Assembly: GCA_051747265.1 (NCBI GenBank)
Contig: JBNJFY010000003.1
Span: forward strand, 62,001 to 126,000
Direction: 5' to 3'
Length of the DNA: 64,000 bases
Origin: JBNJFY01 sp051747265
GTDB taxonomy: Bacteria > Bacteroidota > Rhodothermia > Balneolales > Balneolaceae
Shown here: positions 9,537 through 18,765 of the stretch, one piece after another
Position numbering within the stretch: position 1 is the stretch's first letter
Layout of the letters: every line of letters begins with the position of its first letter
The notes under the pieces: model-generated
Databases searched by the model: none
What the model was told of the DNA's origin: nothing
The model's input: only the letters and a program-made list of their open reading frames with translations
Made by a program: the position numbers and the translations under genes

Positions 9537-9607
9537 GGCAAATACATTTCTACTTCGCCCATTAATCGTTATTATCAGAAATTGTCAATACATCAAAAAT
9601 AGTTGAT

Positions 9608-10459
9608 ATGGGTTGGTTTAAACGCAAAGACAAGAATATTCAAACCGAAAAACCGAAAGAGATGCCCGAAGGCGTCTGGGTTAAAGTTCCAGATACCGGG
9701 GAAACGGTCCATCGCAGGGAATTGGAAGAAAACTACTGGGTGGATCCCCTCAGCGGTCATCATTTTCGGGTGGGCAGCGAACAATACTTCGAATATCTGT
9801 TCGATGACAAATCATTTGAAGAAATCGCCGATGACATCTTACCCACCGATCCTCTGGATTTTGAAGATCGCAAGAAATACTCCGATCGGTTGGAGAAATA
9901 CAAAGAGAAAACCGGTCGTACCGATGCGGTTCGAGTCGGTGTCGGTCAAATGAACGAACTGGATGTGGTTATCGCTTGTATGGATTTCGGTTTTATCGGC
10001 GGAAGTATGGGCTCCGTGGTTGGTGAGCGATTGGCAAGAGCCATTGATCATGCCCGTGAGAATGAAATGCCACTGATTATTATTTCACAATCGGGTGGGG
10101 CCCGTATGATGGAAAGCGTGCTCAGTTTGATGCAGATGGCTAAGACATCTGCCAAACTTGCGCAGTTGAGTGAAGAAGGCGTTCCCTACATTTCGGTGAT
10201 GACCAACCCGACTACTGGTGGCGTATCCGCTAGTTTTGCCATGCTGGGCGATTTCAATATCGCGGAACCGGACGCCTTAATCGGTTTTGCCGGCCCTCGA
10301 GTGATCAAGCAAACCATTGGGCGAGACTTGCCCGAAGGATTTCAGAAATCCGAATTTTTGCTGGAGCATGGTTTTCTCGATTTCATTGTTCCGCGCCCCC
10401 AGATGAAAGCCAAACTGACCAAACTGCTCAAAATACTTCTGCATAAATACGAAAAGTAG
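9608..10459 (+). CDS. accD: Acetyl-CoA carboxylase carboxyltransferase subunit beta, cysteine-free N-terminus
   Basis: Beta subunit of the carboxyltransferase that moves the carboxyl group from biotin to acetyl-CoA, forming malonyl-CoA for fatty acid synthesis. The 283 residues include the crotonase-like core: the run FGFIGGSMGSVVGERLARA (about 125), SQSGGARMMESVLSLMQMAKT (as residues 160-180), PTTGGVSASFAMLGD and GFAGPRVIKQT. The N-terminus (about 20-55) aligns with the usual zinc ribbon, but all four cysteines are replaced: VKVPDTGE for 'KCPxCG', and VDPLSGHHFR for 'VCPKCGYHFR'. Cysteine-free AccD is, from memory, also found in Flavobacteriia. The alpha subunit is not nearby. A terminator hairpin follows at 10521. 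Confidence 0.93.
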   Translation: MGWFKRKDKNIQTEKPKEMPEGVWVKVPDTGETVHRRELEENYWVDPLSGHHFRVGSEQYFEYLFDDKSFEEIADDILPTDPLDFEDRKKYSDRLEKYKEKTGRTDAVRVGVGQMNELDVVIACMDFGFIGGSMGSVVGERLARAIDHARENEMPLIIISQSGGARMMESVLSLMQMAKTSAKLAQLSEEGVPYISVMTNPTTGGVSASFAMLGDFNIAEPDALIGFAGPRVIKQTIGRDLPEGFQKSEFLLEHGFLDFIVPRPQMKAKLTKLLKILLHKYEK

Positions 10460-10520
10460 AAATCAGCGGGAATTAGCCATAACGAATAAGTATAGGCTGG
10501 TTCTTGGAGTTTGTTGTGTG

Positions 10521-10555
10521 CTGTGGATCCTGCAAATGGGATCCACAGTCGTTTT
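10521..10555 (+). terminator. Rho-independent terminator after accD
   Basis: CTGTGGATCC (10521-10530) pairs perfectly with GGATCCACAG (10539-10548) around an 8-base loop, followed by TCGTTTT. It closes the accD transcript and separates it from obg, which begins 44 bases further on. Confidence 0.75.
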
Positions 10556-10598
10556 ATGAAGTTAGTTTATCTCATTTTTAGTCTAATATATTAGGTAT

Positions 10599-11588
10599 AT
10601 GCGCTTCGCAGATTACGCCAAAATTTATGTAACTGCCGGTAATGGCGGCGACGGAATGGTTCATTTCCGGCGCGAAAAATATGTCCCGCGCGGTGGACCG
10701 GATGGTGGTGATGGCGGCGATGGCGGAGATGTTATCCTGAAGGGGAATGAGCAACTAAATACCTTGCTCGATTTGCGCTACCGCAAATATGTGAAAGCCG
10801 GTCATGGCAAAAACGGACATACCAGCCGCAAAAAAGGGGCCGATGCCGATCCCGAAATATTAGAGGTGCCGCTAGGCACCGTCGCATACGAGGCGGATAC
10901 CAGAGAGCGGTTGGGTGAAATCAAAGAGCATGACGAAGAGCTGGTTATTGCCAAAGGAGGCAAAGGTGGCCGTGGTAATTGGCACTTTAAAAGCTCTACC
11001 AACCAAACGCCTAATAAAGCGGAACAAGGTAGTGAAGGCGAAGAACGCACTGTTGAATTGGAGTTGAAACTAATAGCGGATGTTGGCCTGGTGGGCTTCC
11101 CCAATGCCGGGAAAAGTACCTTACTGTCTGCTTTAAGTGCGGCTAAACCGAAAATTGGAGCCTATCCATTTACCACCTTGCAACCCAATCTTGGAGTGGT
11201 AACCACTAGTGACTATCGTAGCTTTGTGATTGCCGACATACCGGGCATTATAGAAGAAGCGCACGAAGGCAAGGGATTGGGCATCCAGTTCTTGCGCCAC
11301 ATTGAACGCAACAATGTTTTGCTGTTCATGGTGAGTTCTCAAAGTGATATTGAGTATGAATACAACGCCTTGCTGAATGAGCTGAAAGCGTATCGCGCAG
11401 ATCTACTGGATAAACCCCGTATTCTGGCTATTACCAAGATGGATTTGCTGGAAGATTATGAGCTAGAAGAGGAATCCGACCTGGATATTGAAACCATCAA
11501 GATTTCATCCGCAACCGGCTATAATATGGATGAGCTAAAAGAGTTGCTGTGGAAAAAGATTCAAGAAGTAGATGCCGAATCTGAGTGA
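10599..11588 (+). CDS. obg: Obg/CgtA GTPase
   Basis: Essential ribosome-associated GTPase that helps 50S assembly and stress control. The glycine-rich Obg fold occupies about 1-155 (GNGGDGMVHFRREKYVPRGG, then repeated GGDGGDGGD). The G domain follows with G1 GFPNAGKST (about 166), G3 DIPGIIEEAHEGKGLG (about 211) and G4 TKMD (about 281). At 329 residues it lacks the optional C-terminal OCT domain. The last 17 bases overlap the start of dprA, which implies translational coupling. Confidence 0.96.
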   Translation: MRFADYAKIYVTAGNGGDGMVHFRREKYVPRGGPDGGDGGDGGDVILKGNEQLNTLLDLRYRKYVKAGHGKNGHTSRKKGADADPEILEVPLGTVAYEADTRERLGEIKEHDEELVIAKGGKGGRGNWHFKSSTNQTPNKAEQGSEGEERTVELELKLIADVGLVGFPNAGKSTLLSALSAAKPKIGAYPFTTLQPNLGVVTTSDYRSFVIADIPGIIEEAHEGKGLGIQFLRHIERNNVLLFMVSSQSDIEYEYNALLNELKAYRADLLDKPRILAITKMDLLEDYELEEESDLDIETIKISSATGYNMDELKELLWKKIQEVDAESE

Positions 11589-12723
11589 ATTTAGAGAACT
11601 CCTTGGGCTTACGTTGGTTCCTAATATTGGGGCTAGACGCATCAAACTATTATTGCAGCGCTTTGATACTGCTGAAGAGGTGCTCGCCGCTTCAGTCCCT
11701 GAACTAAAGCGGATTGAAGGAATTGGCCAACGCTTTGCTCACAATATTCATTCTTTTGACGATTGGGAAGAAGTAGATCGGATCTTGGAGGAAACCGAGA
11801 AGGCTGGAGCCTGGTTGATCGATTGGAAAGATGCCAATTATCCCGCTTTGCTCAAACATATATACGATCCGCCTATTCTCATGTGGGGCTTAGGGGATCC
11901 GCTGGTACTAAACGAGCCCATGATGGCCATGGTGGGTACGCGCAGAAATACCTCCTATGGTCGTCGTATGGCCGAACAGTTTGCCACAGAGTTGGTGAAC
12001 GAAGATTTGACTATTGTCAGTGGTCTGGCTTTAGGTATCGATACGGCCTCGCACGAATCAACCATTGAGGCCGGTGGACGCACCGTAGCAGTGTTGGGTT
12101 CCGGGATTGATTGGATCTATCCATCGCAAAACAAAAAACTAGCCAAGGAGATTATACAAACCGGTGGGGCCATCTTATCAGAATTTCCACCCGGGACCAA
12201 ACCAGATGCCGGTAATTTTCCGCCCCGGAATCGTATTGTAAGTGGCATGAGTCAAGGAGTAGTGGTCATCGAATCAGGGATCAAAGGTGGTAGCATGATT
12301 ACTGCGCGGGTAGCTTTAGATCAGAACAGAGAAGTGTTTGCGGTCCCCCATCAAGCCACGGCCATCAATGGATCGGGTTGCAATCGTTTGATCCAGCGCG
12401 GTTGGGCGAAATTGGTCTTATCGGCAGAAGATATCATGATTGAATTCCCCGATCTGGAACAGTATGAGCCAGATACGGGAACGCTGGATAATGATCAACA
12501 GGTAGATGACATCACGCACCAGTGGGAAAAACACAGAGATTCGTTGAGTGAGCAGGAAGTGACAATTTGTGAATACTTAAGCTCGGCAGATGATCCCCTA
12601 CATATCGACGATTTAGCTGATCAAACAGACGTTCAGGTACATGTTTTAACCTCTCTTCTTTTACAGTTAGAAATGCAGGACTTAGTGGAACAACAAGCGG
12701 GAAAATATTTTAAAATCCGCTGA
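11572..12723 (+). CDS. dprA: DNA processing protein DprA
   Basis: Binds incoming single-stranded DNA and loads RecA during natural transformation; also present in many bacteria not known to be competent. The 383 residues show an N-terminal helix-hairpin-helix-like region (IGARRIKLLLQRF, then IEGIGQRFAHNI), the Rossmann DprA core (MVGTRRNTSYGRRMAEQFA near 121, SGLALGIDTASHESTIEAGG near 148, VLGSGIDWIYPSQNKKLA, FPPRNRIVSGMSQGVVVIES near 218, SGCNRLIQRGWAKLV near 266) and a C-terminal winged-helix domain (about 318-383). The ATG at 11572 overlaps the end of obg by 17 bases. Competence machinery is not visible in the window. Confidence 0.95.
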   Translation: MPNLSEFRELLGLTLVPNIGARRIKLLLQRFDTAEEVLAASVPELKRIEGIGQRFAHNIHSFDDWEEVDRILEETEKAGAWLIDWKDANYPALLKHIYDPPILMWGLGDPLVLNEPMMAMVGTRRNTSYGRRMAEQFATELVNEDLTIVSGLALGIDTASHESTIEAGGRTVAVLGSGIDWIYPSQNKKLAKEIIQTGGAILSEFPPGTKPDAGNFPPRNRIVSGMSQGVVVIESGIKGGSMITARVALDQNREVFAVPHQATAINGSGCNRLIQRGWAKLVLSAEDIMIEFPDLEQYEPDTGTLDNDQQVDDITHQWEKHRDSLSEQEVTICEYLSSADDPLHIDDLADQTDVQVHVLTSLLLQLEMQDLVEQQAGKYFKIR

Positions 12724-12808
12724 TTCCACTTGCGTGCTTCATTCTGTATTGCTGATATTTTTCGGTACATTAATATTGTAATAACACCGAAAATCCAAGC
12801 ATACAGCC

Positions 12809-13411
12809 TTGTTCCGCGTACAACACGTCATATTAACAAATGAAATCGCCACTGCTCGTTTCGCCTGCAATTTGGCCGCCTGCAAAGGGGCTTGTTGTGT
12901 AGTCGGGGATGCGGGAGCTCCGGTTGCTCAAGGTGAAAAAGCGGTATTACGAAAAGCGTATGCTCAGCTAAAATCTCAATTGAGCGACCCAGCTGTAGAA
13001 GCCGTTTCCCGCCAGGGGCTTATACAAAGCAACGCTGATAGCGCTACAGGATTCGAACTTAGTTGTGTTGATCAGAAAGAATGTGTTTTCGTTGTTTATA
13101 ATAAGCAAGGCATTGCTGAGTGCGCGATTCAGAAAGCGTATGAAGAAGGTGGATTTTCGTGGCCTAAGCCAATGAGTTGTCACCTCTTTCCTATTCGGCT
13201 GAAGAGAGTCGGAGATCTGGAGTATGCCAGTTATGAATATGTGGATTCAATCTGTTCGCCAGCCTGTAAGCGGGGCGAACAAGAGGGCATCTATCTATCC
13301 GATTTTTTACAGGATCCCCTGACACGCCGGTATGGTTCGGAATGGTACTATGAATTTTCACAACAGTGCGAAGCGATTCGCGCAAGAGTTCAGTCGTTAC
13401 AGACCTTATGA
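12809..13411 (+). CDS. DUF3109 family cysteine-cluster protein
   Basis: Matches the DUF3109 / YkgJ-type family common in Bacteroidota, whose function is unknown. Cysteines at 20, 25, 29 and 30 form the signature CNLAACKGACC, followed by GDAGAPV; further conserved cysteines lie in ECVFV, ECAIQKA, SCHLFPIR and ICSPACKRG, suggesting a bound metal or Fe-S cluster. The start is a TTG at 12809; an in-frame stop at 12782 excludes a longer form and the signature begins only 19 residues in. Its stop overlaps the rpoN start codon (ATGA), so its translation is coupled to sigma-54, though no functional link is known. Confidence 0.8.
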   Translation: MFRVQHVILTNEIATARFACNLAACKGACCVVGDAGAPVAQGEKAVLRKAYAQLKSQLSDPAVEAVSRQGLIQSNADSATGFELSCVDQKECVFVVYNKQGIAECAIQKAYEEGGFSWPKPMSCHLFPIRLKRVGDLEYASYEYVDSICSPACKRGEQEGIYLSDFLQDPLTRRYGSEWYYEFSQQCEAIRARVQSLQTL

Positions 13412-14970
13412 TAAAATCTGGTCAATATTTAAGTCAAAAGCAGAAGCAGCAGCAGCGTTTGTCGCCGCAACAGATTCAGTATATCAAGCTGTTGCAGCTT
13501 CCCACTATGGCATTGGAACAACGGGTCAAGGAAGAGTTGGAAGTAAATCCCGTATTGGAGGAAGGGGAGTTTGACCAAGCCAATGAGATGGAAGAATCGC
13601 ATGAGGCGGACTTACATGAGAATCCCGAATTGCGAGAAGAGAAAAATCGGGAAGAGGGGGAAGAAGACTTAGACCCGGTTGATGATAATGAAGAAATTGA
13701 TTGGGAGGAATTTGCCCAGGATACTGAGCCCAGTAGCCCTTATACCAGTAATTACAATCCAGAACGCGAAGAATGGCGTGATCTGCCCAAACCTTATCAA
13801 GAGACGTTGCTGGAAGAGCTGGAGCAGCAGGTGGCCCTATTGGATCTCAACGAGCGAGAAGAATTGATCGCCGATCAGATTCTTGGTTCTATTGACGAAG
13901 ACGGTTATTTCCGTAGAGACATTGACGCCTTGGTTGATAATATCGCTTTCAATCAAGGGGTGTTAGTCACCGAAGAAGAAGTAGAGGCCGTTCGATCCAA
14001 AATTCGAGAATTGGATCCGCCGGGCATCGCCTCCAAAGATTTAAGGGAGTGTTTACTCACTCAGCTAGAGATCATGCCCGAAGATACACCGGGTAGAGAT
14101 GTAGCGATCCGTATGCTTCGAGATGAATGGGAGTCATTTGAGAAAAAGCATTTTCGAAAGCTGTATAGCAAGCTCAATGTTGATGAAGAAGGCTTGAAAG
14201 AAGCTTATTCATGTATTCAATCGCTGGATCCTAAGCCGGGGGCTGGCGGAAGCGATACCGGGGCAAATGCATCCCAGTATATAGAACCGGATTTTGAAGT
14301 CTATTACCAACCAACCACTGATGATGATAACATTACTGGTGGTAATCAGACGGATGAAGGTGATTTCATTATTAAGCTTAATGGTCGGAATGTACCACCA
14401 CTTCGAATTTCTCCCCATTACAAGAAGATGTGGGATAAGCTGAAACAATCGAACGGGAAGTCGAACAAGAGTGAAAAAGAGACCAAAACATTTATCAAAA
14501 GTAAAATCGAATCGGCTCGCTGGTTTATCGATTCTATACGCCAGCGTCAACACACCTTGATGTCGGTGATGCGTACAATTGTGGCCCTGCAGGAAGATTT
14601 CTTCAAATATGGAGAAGGGTTCAAGCCGATGATCCTGAAAGATGTGGCTGAACGAGTAAATTTGGATATTTCAACCATTTCACGTGTTGTAAATGGCAAA
14701 TACGTACAAACCAGTTTCGGGGTGTATGAACTGAAATATTTTTTTAGTGAGGGCCTTGAAACGGATAGTGGAGAAGAGGTTTCCAGCCGTGAGGTTAAAA
14801 ATATTGTCCAGGGTATTGTAGATAATGAAGACAAAAGTAAACCGCTCAGCGATCAGGCCATTGCTGATATGCTCAAGGAAAAAGGATTTAAAGTTGCTCG
14901 CCGTACGGTGAGTAAATATCGAGAGCAACTCAATATACCCGTAGCCCGCCTACGTAAACAAATTGTTTAA
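13408..14970 (+). CDS. rpoN: RNA polymerase sigma-54 factor
   Basis: Alternative sigma factor that recognises -24/-12 promoters and needs AAA activator proteins. The 520 residues include the glutamine-rich region I (QYLSQKQKQQQRLSPQQIQ, LLQLPTMALEQRVKEELEVNP), an acidic region II (about 50-105, many E/D), the core-binding and HTH regions, and the C-terminal RpoN box, here ARRTVSKYREQLNIP (about 499), which contacts the -24 element. The start is the ATG at 13408, overlapping the stop of the DUF3109 gene; an upstream in-frame GTG would add 14 residues inside that gene and displace region I. No enhancer-binding activator gene is in the window. Confidence 0.96.
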   Translation: MIKSGQYLSQKQKQQQRLSPQQIQYIKLLQLPTMALEQRVKEELEVNPVLEEGEFDQANEMEESHEADLHENPELREEKNREEGEEDLDPVDDNEEIDWEEFAQDTEPSSPYTSNYNPEREEWRDLPKPYQETLLEELEQQVALLDLNEREELIADQILGSIDEDGYFRRDIDALVDNIAFNQGVLVTEEEVEAVRSKIRELDPPGIASKDLRECLLTQLEIMPEDTPGRDVAIRMLRDEWESFEKKHFRKLYSKLNVDEEGLKEAYSCIQSLDPKPGAGGSDTGANASQYIEPDFEVYYQPTTDDDNITGGNQTDEGDFIIKLNGRNVPPLRISPHYKKMWDKLKQSNGKSNKSEKETKTFIKSKIESARWFIDSIRQRQHTLMSVMRTIVALQEDFFKYGEGFKPMILKDVAERVNLDISTISRVVNGKYVQTSFGVYELKYFFSEGLETDSGEEVSSREVKNIVQGIVDNEDKSKPLSDQAIADMLKEKGFKVARRTVSKYREQLNIPVARLRKQIV

Positions 14971-16511
14971 TTATAGGCTAACGCCAACTCAATTGTTTGC
15001 CAAAACGAACTGCTACTCAGTATCAAAATGAGCCCGAAGGTTATTAGCGAAAGGTAGAGTCCAACCGAAGCTAAGCCAAAGATCAACGGTAGTTTACGGG
15101 TATATTGAAATAGATCGATGGCTGCTATAAAAAAGGCCAACAAGGCCACAACAATGGTAATTAGTACCCAACTGTAAATCCACAAACTACCCGCGCCTGC
15201 CATTACACTGGTGACCATCACGCTTACTGTAATGAAATTGGTATGTAAGGGCCAGGAAAACAGCATTAAGGGCTGACTGAAGTGATTGAGATCTCGATTG
15301 GATAGGTATAGCCAGCTAATGAGTAGAAAGGACAATGCTATAATGATCACAGCAGTTATGAAAAACCGGCCAATCGGTGCAGGCCCTAAAAGAGTAAGCC
15401 AAGACCAGTGACTCTCAAGGATATCCAAACTCAACGAATTCCATACTCTAACATGGAGGGTATACAACATAAGTCCAACGAAAAGGGCATGCTGAATAAT
15501 TAGTGTAACCGCTGGATAAGGAGCACGGTAACGCCGGTACATGATATCATTTACAAAAAAGCTATGATGGAAAAAGTATCGGCTGATGGTTCTGCGATAA
15601 GTGGGCACAAAACCATAATGGATAGCAATGGTTAGCCACAAGAGGGTTAGAATTAATACAGACCAATTATGCTGGTTCGCGGGAGCATCTTTTAATTGAT
15701 TTAGCGTAGGAAAGGGTAGACTGGCTTGCTCCGAAAGAGCCCTGAACACATTTGTATAATCAGGATTTTGGGCAATGATTTTGTTCAGCCAATCCGAAGG
15801 GAAGAAGATGGGGTTCAGGGCTTGGTTTGAATCAGCTGTGGCCTCCCAAAGTGCTTTAAGTTGGCGGGAACCTATATGGGAAGGTAGGTACGCTCCACGA
15901 AAAGGTAGCGATCCATCAGGGTTCAGATCGGGAATTTTTTCTCCAAGAACGGTGAGTCGATATCCAGAAAAGCAGGTTGTATCCAACTTTGTCATATTGT
16001 TGGATTGTACAATTAAATCAACTCCATATTGGTTGGTCAATGATGGATTAGCCTCATGATGCCATTTTCTAACAAAAGCTGTATCCTGGAAAGCGCCGTG
16101 TTGTAGGATATTAATGGTACTTAGTGGTAAGCGATCAGCAAAATGTTCTCGGACATTATTCAGTTGCCTGTGCAAATTGTCTATGCGCTGATTAATATCC
16201 ATAGCCCGCCAGTAGGGCTGGTCGATTCGATAATGAATACGGAAATCAAACTCCGACAAGATCGGGAATAAGGAGGGCGAAATTTCACGATCCAATTCAA
16301 TATCGGTGATACCCGCTTGCTGATAAACATAAAGTTGCTGTAAAGCGGTTTCTTGATCAGCAGGCGGAGACCACGATACTCCCAAAGAACGAGGTTGAGC
16401 TGAGGAGATTAATACACTTGCCCCTAAATACCACAATAGAATGAGGACTACTCCGCGTAGATATGACCTATTACAAAGGGATAAGGGAGTACGCAATTGT
16501 GATAAAGTCAA
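14967..16511 (-). CDS. Orphan multi-pass membrane protein with large extracytoplasmic domain
   Basis: A 514-residue protein I do not recognise. After an N-terminal signal or anchor (about 19-38) comes a ~230-residue soluble domain starting LGVSWSPPADQETALQQL, with alternating helix/strand text (AGITDIELD, DFRIHYRID, STINILQHGAF, GVDLIVQSNN) that looks like a TIM-barrel-type, glycosidase-like fold; no catalytic residues can be assigned. From about 280 on there are six hydrophobic segments. The start is a TTG at 16511, 7 bases after the stop of the Lrp/AsnC gene, so the two probably form one transcript. Its stop overlaps the rpoN stop on the other strand. Confidence is high that it is a gene, low on function. 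Confidence 0.7.
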   Translation of the reverse strand: MTLSQLRTPLSLCNRSYLRGVVLILLWYLGASVLISSAQPRSLGVSWSPPADQETALQQLYVYQQAGITDIELDREISPSLFPILSEFDFRIHYRIDQPYWRAMDINQRIDNLHRQLNNVREHFADRLPLSTINILQHGAFQDTAFVRKWHHEANPSLTNQYGVDLIVQSNNMTKLDTTCFSGYRLTVLGEKIPDLNPDGSLPFRGAYLPSHIGSRQLKALWEATADSNQALNPIFFPSDWLNKIIAQNPDYTNVFRALSEQASLPFPTLNQLKDAPANQHNWSVLILTLLWLTIAIHYGFVPTYRRTISRYFFHHSFFVNDIMYRRYRAPYPAVTLIIQHALFVGLMLYTLHVRVWNSLSLDILESHWSWLTLLGPAPIGRFFITAVIIIALSFLLISWLYLSNRDLNHFSQPLMLFSWPLHTNFITVSVMVTSVMAGAGSLWIYSWVLITIVVALLAFFIAAIDLFQYTRKLPLIFGLASVGLYLSLITFGLILILSSSSFWQTIELALAYN

Positions 16512-16518
16512 TCCGGAA

Positions 16519-16989
16519 CTAATCTAGTGTTTTCTCCAGTGGTAGCTCACGTGTTTCTTTAAAGCTAGTCAATACAACATTAGAGCGAGTTTTGCCCACC
16601 CCATCCCAAGATTGTAGACGACTAAGCAGTTGTTCCAGAGATTCCGTATTGCGAGTACGTACTTTAAGAACATGGGACCCATCACCGGTGATTGAATGAC
16701 ATTCCAATACCTCCGGTTCCGTAACCACTCGTTCTACAAACTTTGGATAGTTGGCTGATCCATCTACCTCCACAAAGATGAATGCCAAAATATCAAAACC
16801 AAACTTTTTGGCGTTGAGTACGGCATGGTACCCTTCAATCAATTCACGCTCTTCGAGTTTGCGCATTCGCTCGGATACCGATGGTACGGAGAGTTTAACA
16901 ATTTCCGCAAGTCGATTGCGCTGAGCACGGCCGTCGTTTTGCAAGTGCTCGAGAATAGTGATGTCTATTTTGTCTAAGTTCTGGCTCAT
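16519..16989 (-). CDS. Lrp/AsnC family transcriptional regulator
   Basis: A 156-residue feast/famine regulator. The N-terminal winged HTH (about 6-65: IDITILEHLQNDGRAQRNRLAEIV, as residues 8-31; then SVPSVSERMRKLEERELI) is followed by the RAM/AsnC ligand-binding domain (about 70-145: ILAFIFVEVD, CHSITGDGSHVLKVRTRN). Such proteins form octamers and respond to amino acids. The ligand cannot be inferred. It is divergent from serS across 202 bases and just upstream of the orphan membrane protein gene, which may be its regulatory target. Confidence 0.9.
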   Translation of the reverse strand: MSQNLDKIDITILEHLQNDGRAQRNRLAEIVKLSVPSVSERMRKLEERELIEGYHAVLNAKKFGFDILAFIFVEVDGSANYPKFVERVVTEPEVLECHSITGDGSHVLKVRTRNTESLEQLLSRLQSWDGVGKTRSNVVLTSFKETRELPLEKTLD

Positions 16990-17191
16990 AAAGGATTTAG
17001 GTAAATTGTGCCTTACTTTTAAATCAAGTACAAATGATAGCTTAAAAAAGTTAGGTTATCAATACATTATGGTTAATAATACGTAAGTATTTAATAATAG
17101 TGATGGATTTAAAAAATGAGTACAGACCTTCCTATATAGCTTGTATCTTTTAGGCCAAACATCAATCCCTAATTTGTAAACCGGTGTACCC

Positions 17192-18463
17192 ATGTTAGAT
17201 ATCGAATTCATCCGAAATCATGCTGACGCAGTTAAAAAGGGCATGAAAAATAAGGGGGAGGATCATCCCGAAATTGTAGACGAACTGTTGACCATTGATG
17301 AACAGTGGAGATCTACCGTTCATGAACTGGATGAATTGCGGAACGAAAGCAATACCAAGTCGAAAAAGATCGGCGAGTTGATGGGACAGGGCAAAAAGGA
17401 AGAAGCGCAAACCATCATAAAAGAAACCGGTCAATTAAAAAAGGATATAAAGGAAAAAGAGGAAGAACGGGAGCGGTTGACCGAGAAGCGACAAGAATTA
17501 CTATATAAAGTTCCCAATGTGCCGCATGAATCAGTTCCCGTGGGGTTAACAGAGGAAGAAAATGAAGTTGCCTACTCCTGGGGAGAACCACAGAAAGATG
17601 AAGATCTGAAACCTCATTGGGTGTTGAGCGAAGAAAAAGGGTGGATTGATTTTGAGCGTGGTTCCAAAGTAACCGGAGCCGGTTTTCCATTTTATAAAGG
17701 TGCCGTAGCCCGATTGCAACGAGCACTCATCAATTTCTTTATTGATGAAGCTGTTGAACAAGGAGCCACTGAGTTACAGGCTCCCTATTTTGTAAATGAA
17801 GATTCCGCGCGCGGTACCGGTCAGATACCGGATAAAGAAGATATGATGTATGTGGTACCCCGAGACGAGCTGTTTGCAATTCCTACGGCCGAGGTTCCGG
17901 TTACCAATTTTCACCGGGATGAAATTTTAGATCAAGATGATCTTCCTATTCAGTATGTGTGTTACACACCATGCTGGCGCCGCGAAGCGGGATCCTATGG
18001 GAAAGATGTTCGCGGATTGAACCGTTTGCACCAGTTTGATAAAGTGGAGTTGGTGAAAATTGTGGATCCCGCCGATTCTTATGAAATGTTGGAATCTTTG
18101 CGCGAAGAAGCCGAAGCGCTACTGAAGAAATTGAAACTACCTTACCGACGATTGCTAATGTGCACGGGGGATATGGGCTTTACGCAATCTAAAAAATACG
18201 ATTTAGAAGTATGGAGCCCGGGTCAACAGCGATGGTTGGAAGTGAGTTCCTGTTCCAATTTTGAAGCCTTCCAAGCCCGTCGCATGCAGCTTCGTTATCG
18301 TGATGAAGATGGGGAAATCCAGAGTGTGCATACGCTCAATGGCTCCGGACTGGCTCTTCCTCGAGTAGTAGCCGCTATCTTAGAGACCTATCAGACTGAA
18401 GATGGGAAGTTGAAGGTGCCCGAAGTGCTGCAATCCTACGTGGGAAAAAAAATCCTTGAATAG
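17192..18463 (+). CDS. serS: Seryl-tRNA synthetase
   Basis: Charges tRNA-Ser (and tRNA-Sec where present) with serine; cytoplasmic class II synthetase. The 423 residues include the N-terminal antiparallel coiled-coil arm (about 30-105, rich in K/E) that grips the tRNA long variable arm, then the catalytic core with motif 2 YTPCWRREAGSYGKDVRGL and HQFDKVELVKI (about 255-285), a C-terminal SSCSNFEAFQARRMQLRYR and motif 3 HTLNGSGLALPRVVAAILE (about 375-395). Length and motifs are standard. It starts at the ATG in MLDIEFIRNHAD, which is the usual SerS beginning. Confidence 0.97.
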   Translation: MLDIEFIRNHADAVKKGMKNKGEDHPEIVDELLTIDEQWRSTVHELDELRNESNTKSKKIGELMGQGKKEEAQTIIKETGQLKKDIKEKEEERERLTEKRQELLYKVPNVPHESVPVGLTEEENEVAYSWGEPQKDEDLKPHWVLSEEKGWIDFERGSKVTGAGFPFYKGAVARLQRALINFFIDEAVEQGATELQAPYFVNEDSARGTGQIPDKEDMMYVVPRDELFAIPTAEVPVTNFHRDEILDQDDLPIQYVCYTPCWRREAGSYGKDVRGLNRLHQFDKVELVKIVDPADSYEMLESLREEAEALLKKLKLPYRRLLMCTGDMGFTQSKKYDLEVWSPGQQRWLEVSSCSNFEAFQARRMQLRYRDEDGEIQSVHTLNGSGLALPRVVAAILETYQTEDGKLKVPEVLQSYVGKKILE

Positions 18464-18464
18464 T

Positions 18465-18680
18465 TCAACGGGAATTAGTGGCTTTTTTGTAGACCCATCG
18501 AAATGTGGCAATAGTACCGATGATGGCTAAAATCAAAATGGCAATACTACCGAACAGGAGGTAGGCGGCGTAGGGTACCAGAAAGGTGACTATTACGGTG
18601 ACCAGAAATTGGACTGGTGTTACGGTCATTTTATAGGCACTAAATAGGCTGATGATTGCTCGAAGTGCTCGTTGCCACAT
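18465..18680 (-). CDS. Small two-TM membrane protein (hypothetical)
   Basis: A 71-residue frame convergent with serS, ending two bases after its stop. It encodes a basic N-terminus, two hydrophobic segments (about 23-42 and 44-62) and a basic tail (VYKKATNSR). Composition is typical of a real small inner-membrane protein and it fills an otherwise empty gap, but there is no recognisable family and no clear ribosome binding site. Moderate confidence that it is expressed. Confidence 0.5.
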   Translation of the reverse strand: MWQRALRAIISLFSAYKMTVTPVQFLVTVIVTFLVPYAAYLLFGSIAILILAIIGTIATFRWVYKKATNSR

Positions 18681-18765
18681 AAGTAAATGGATTTGATATT
18701 TGGTTTGGCCATCGCTGTTAGAGGAATACGATTCATCCTAAAGAAAGATTCAAAAAGGAAATACG

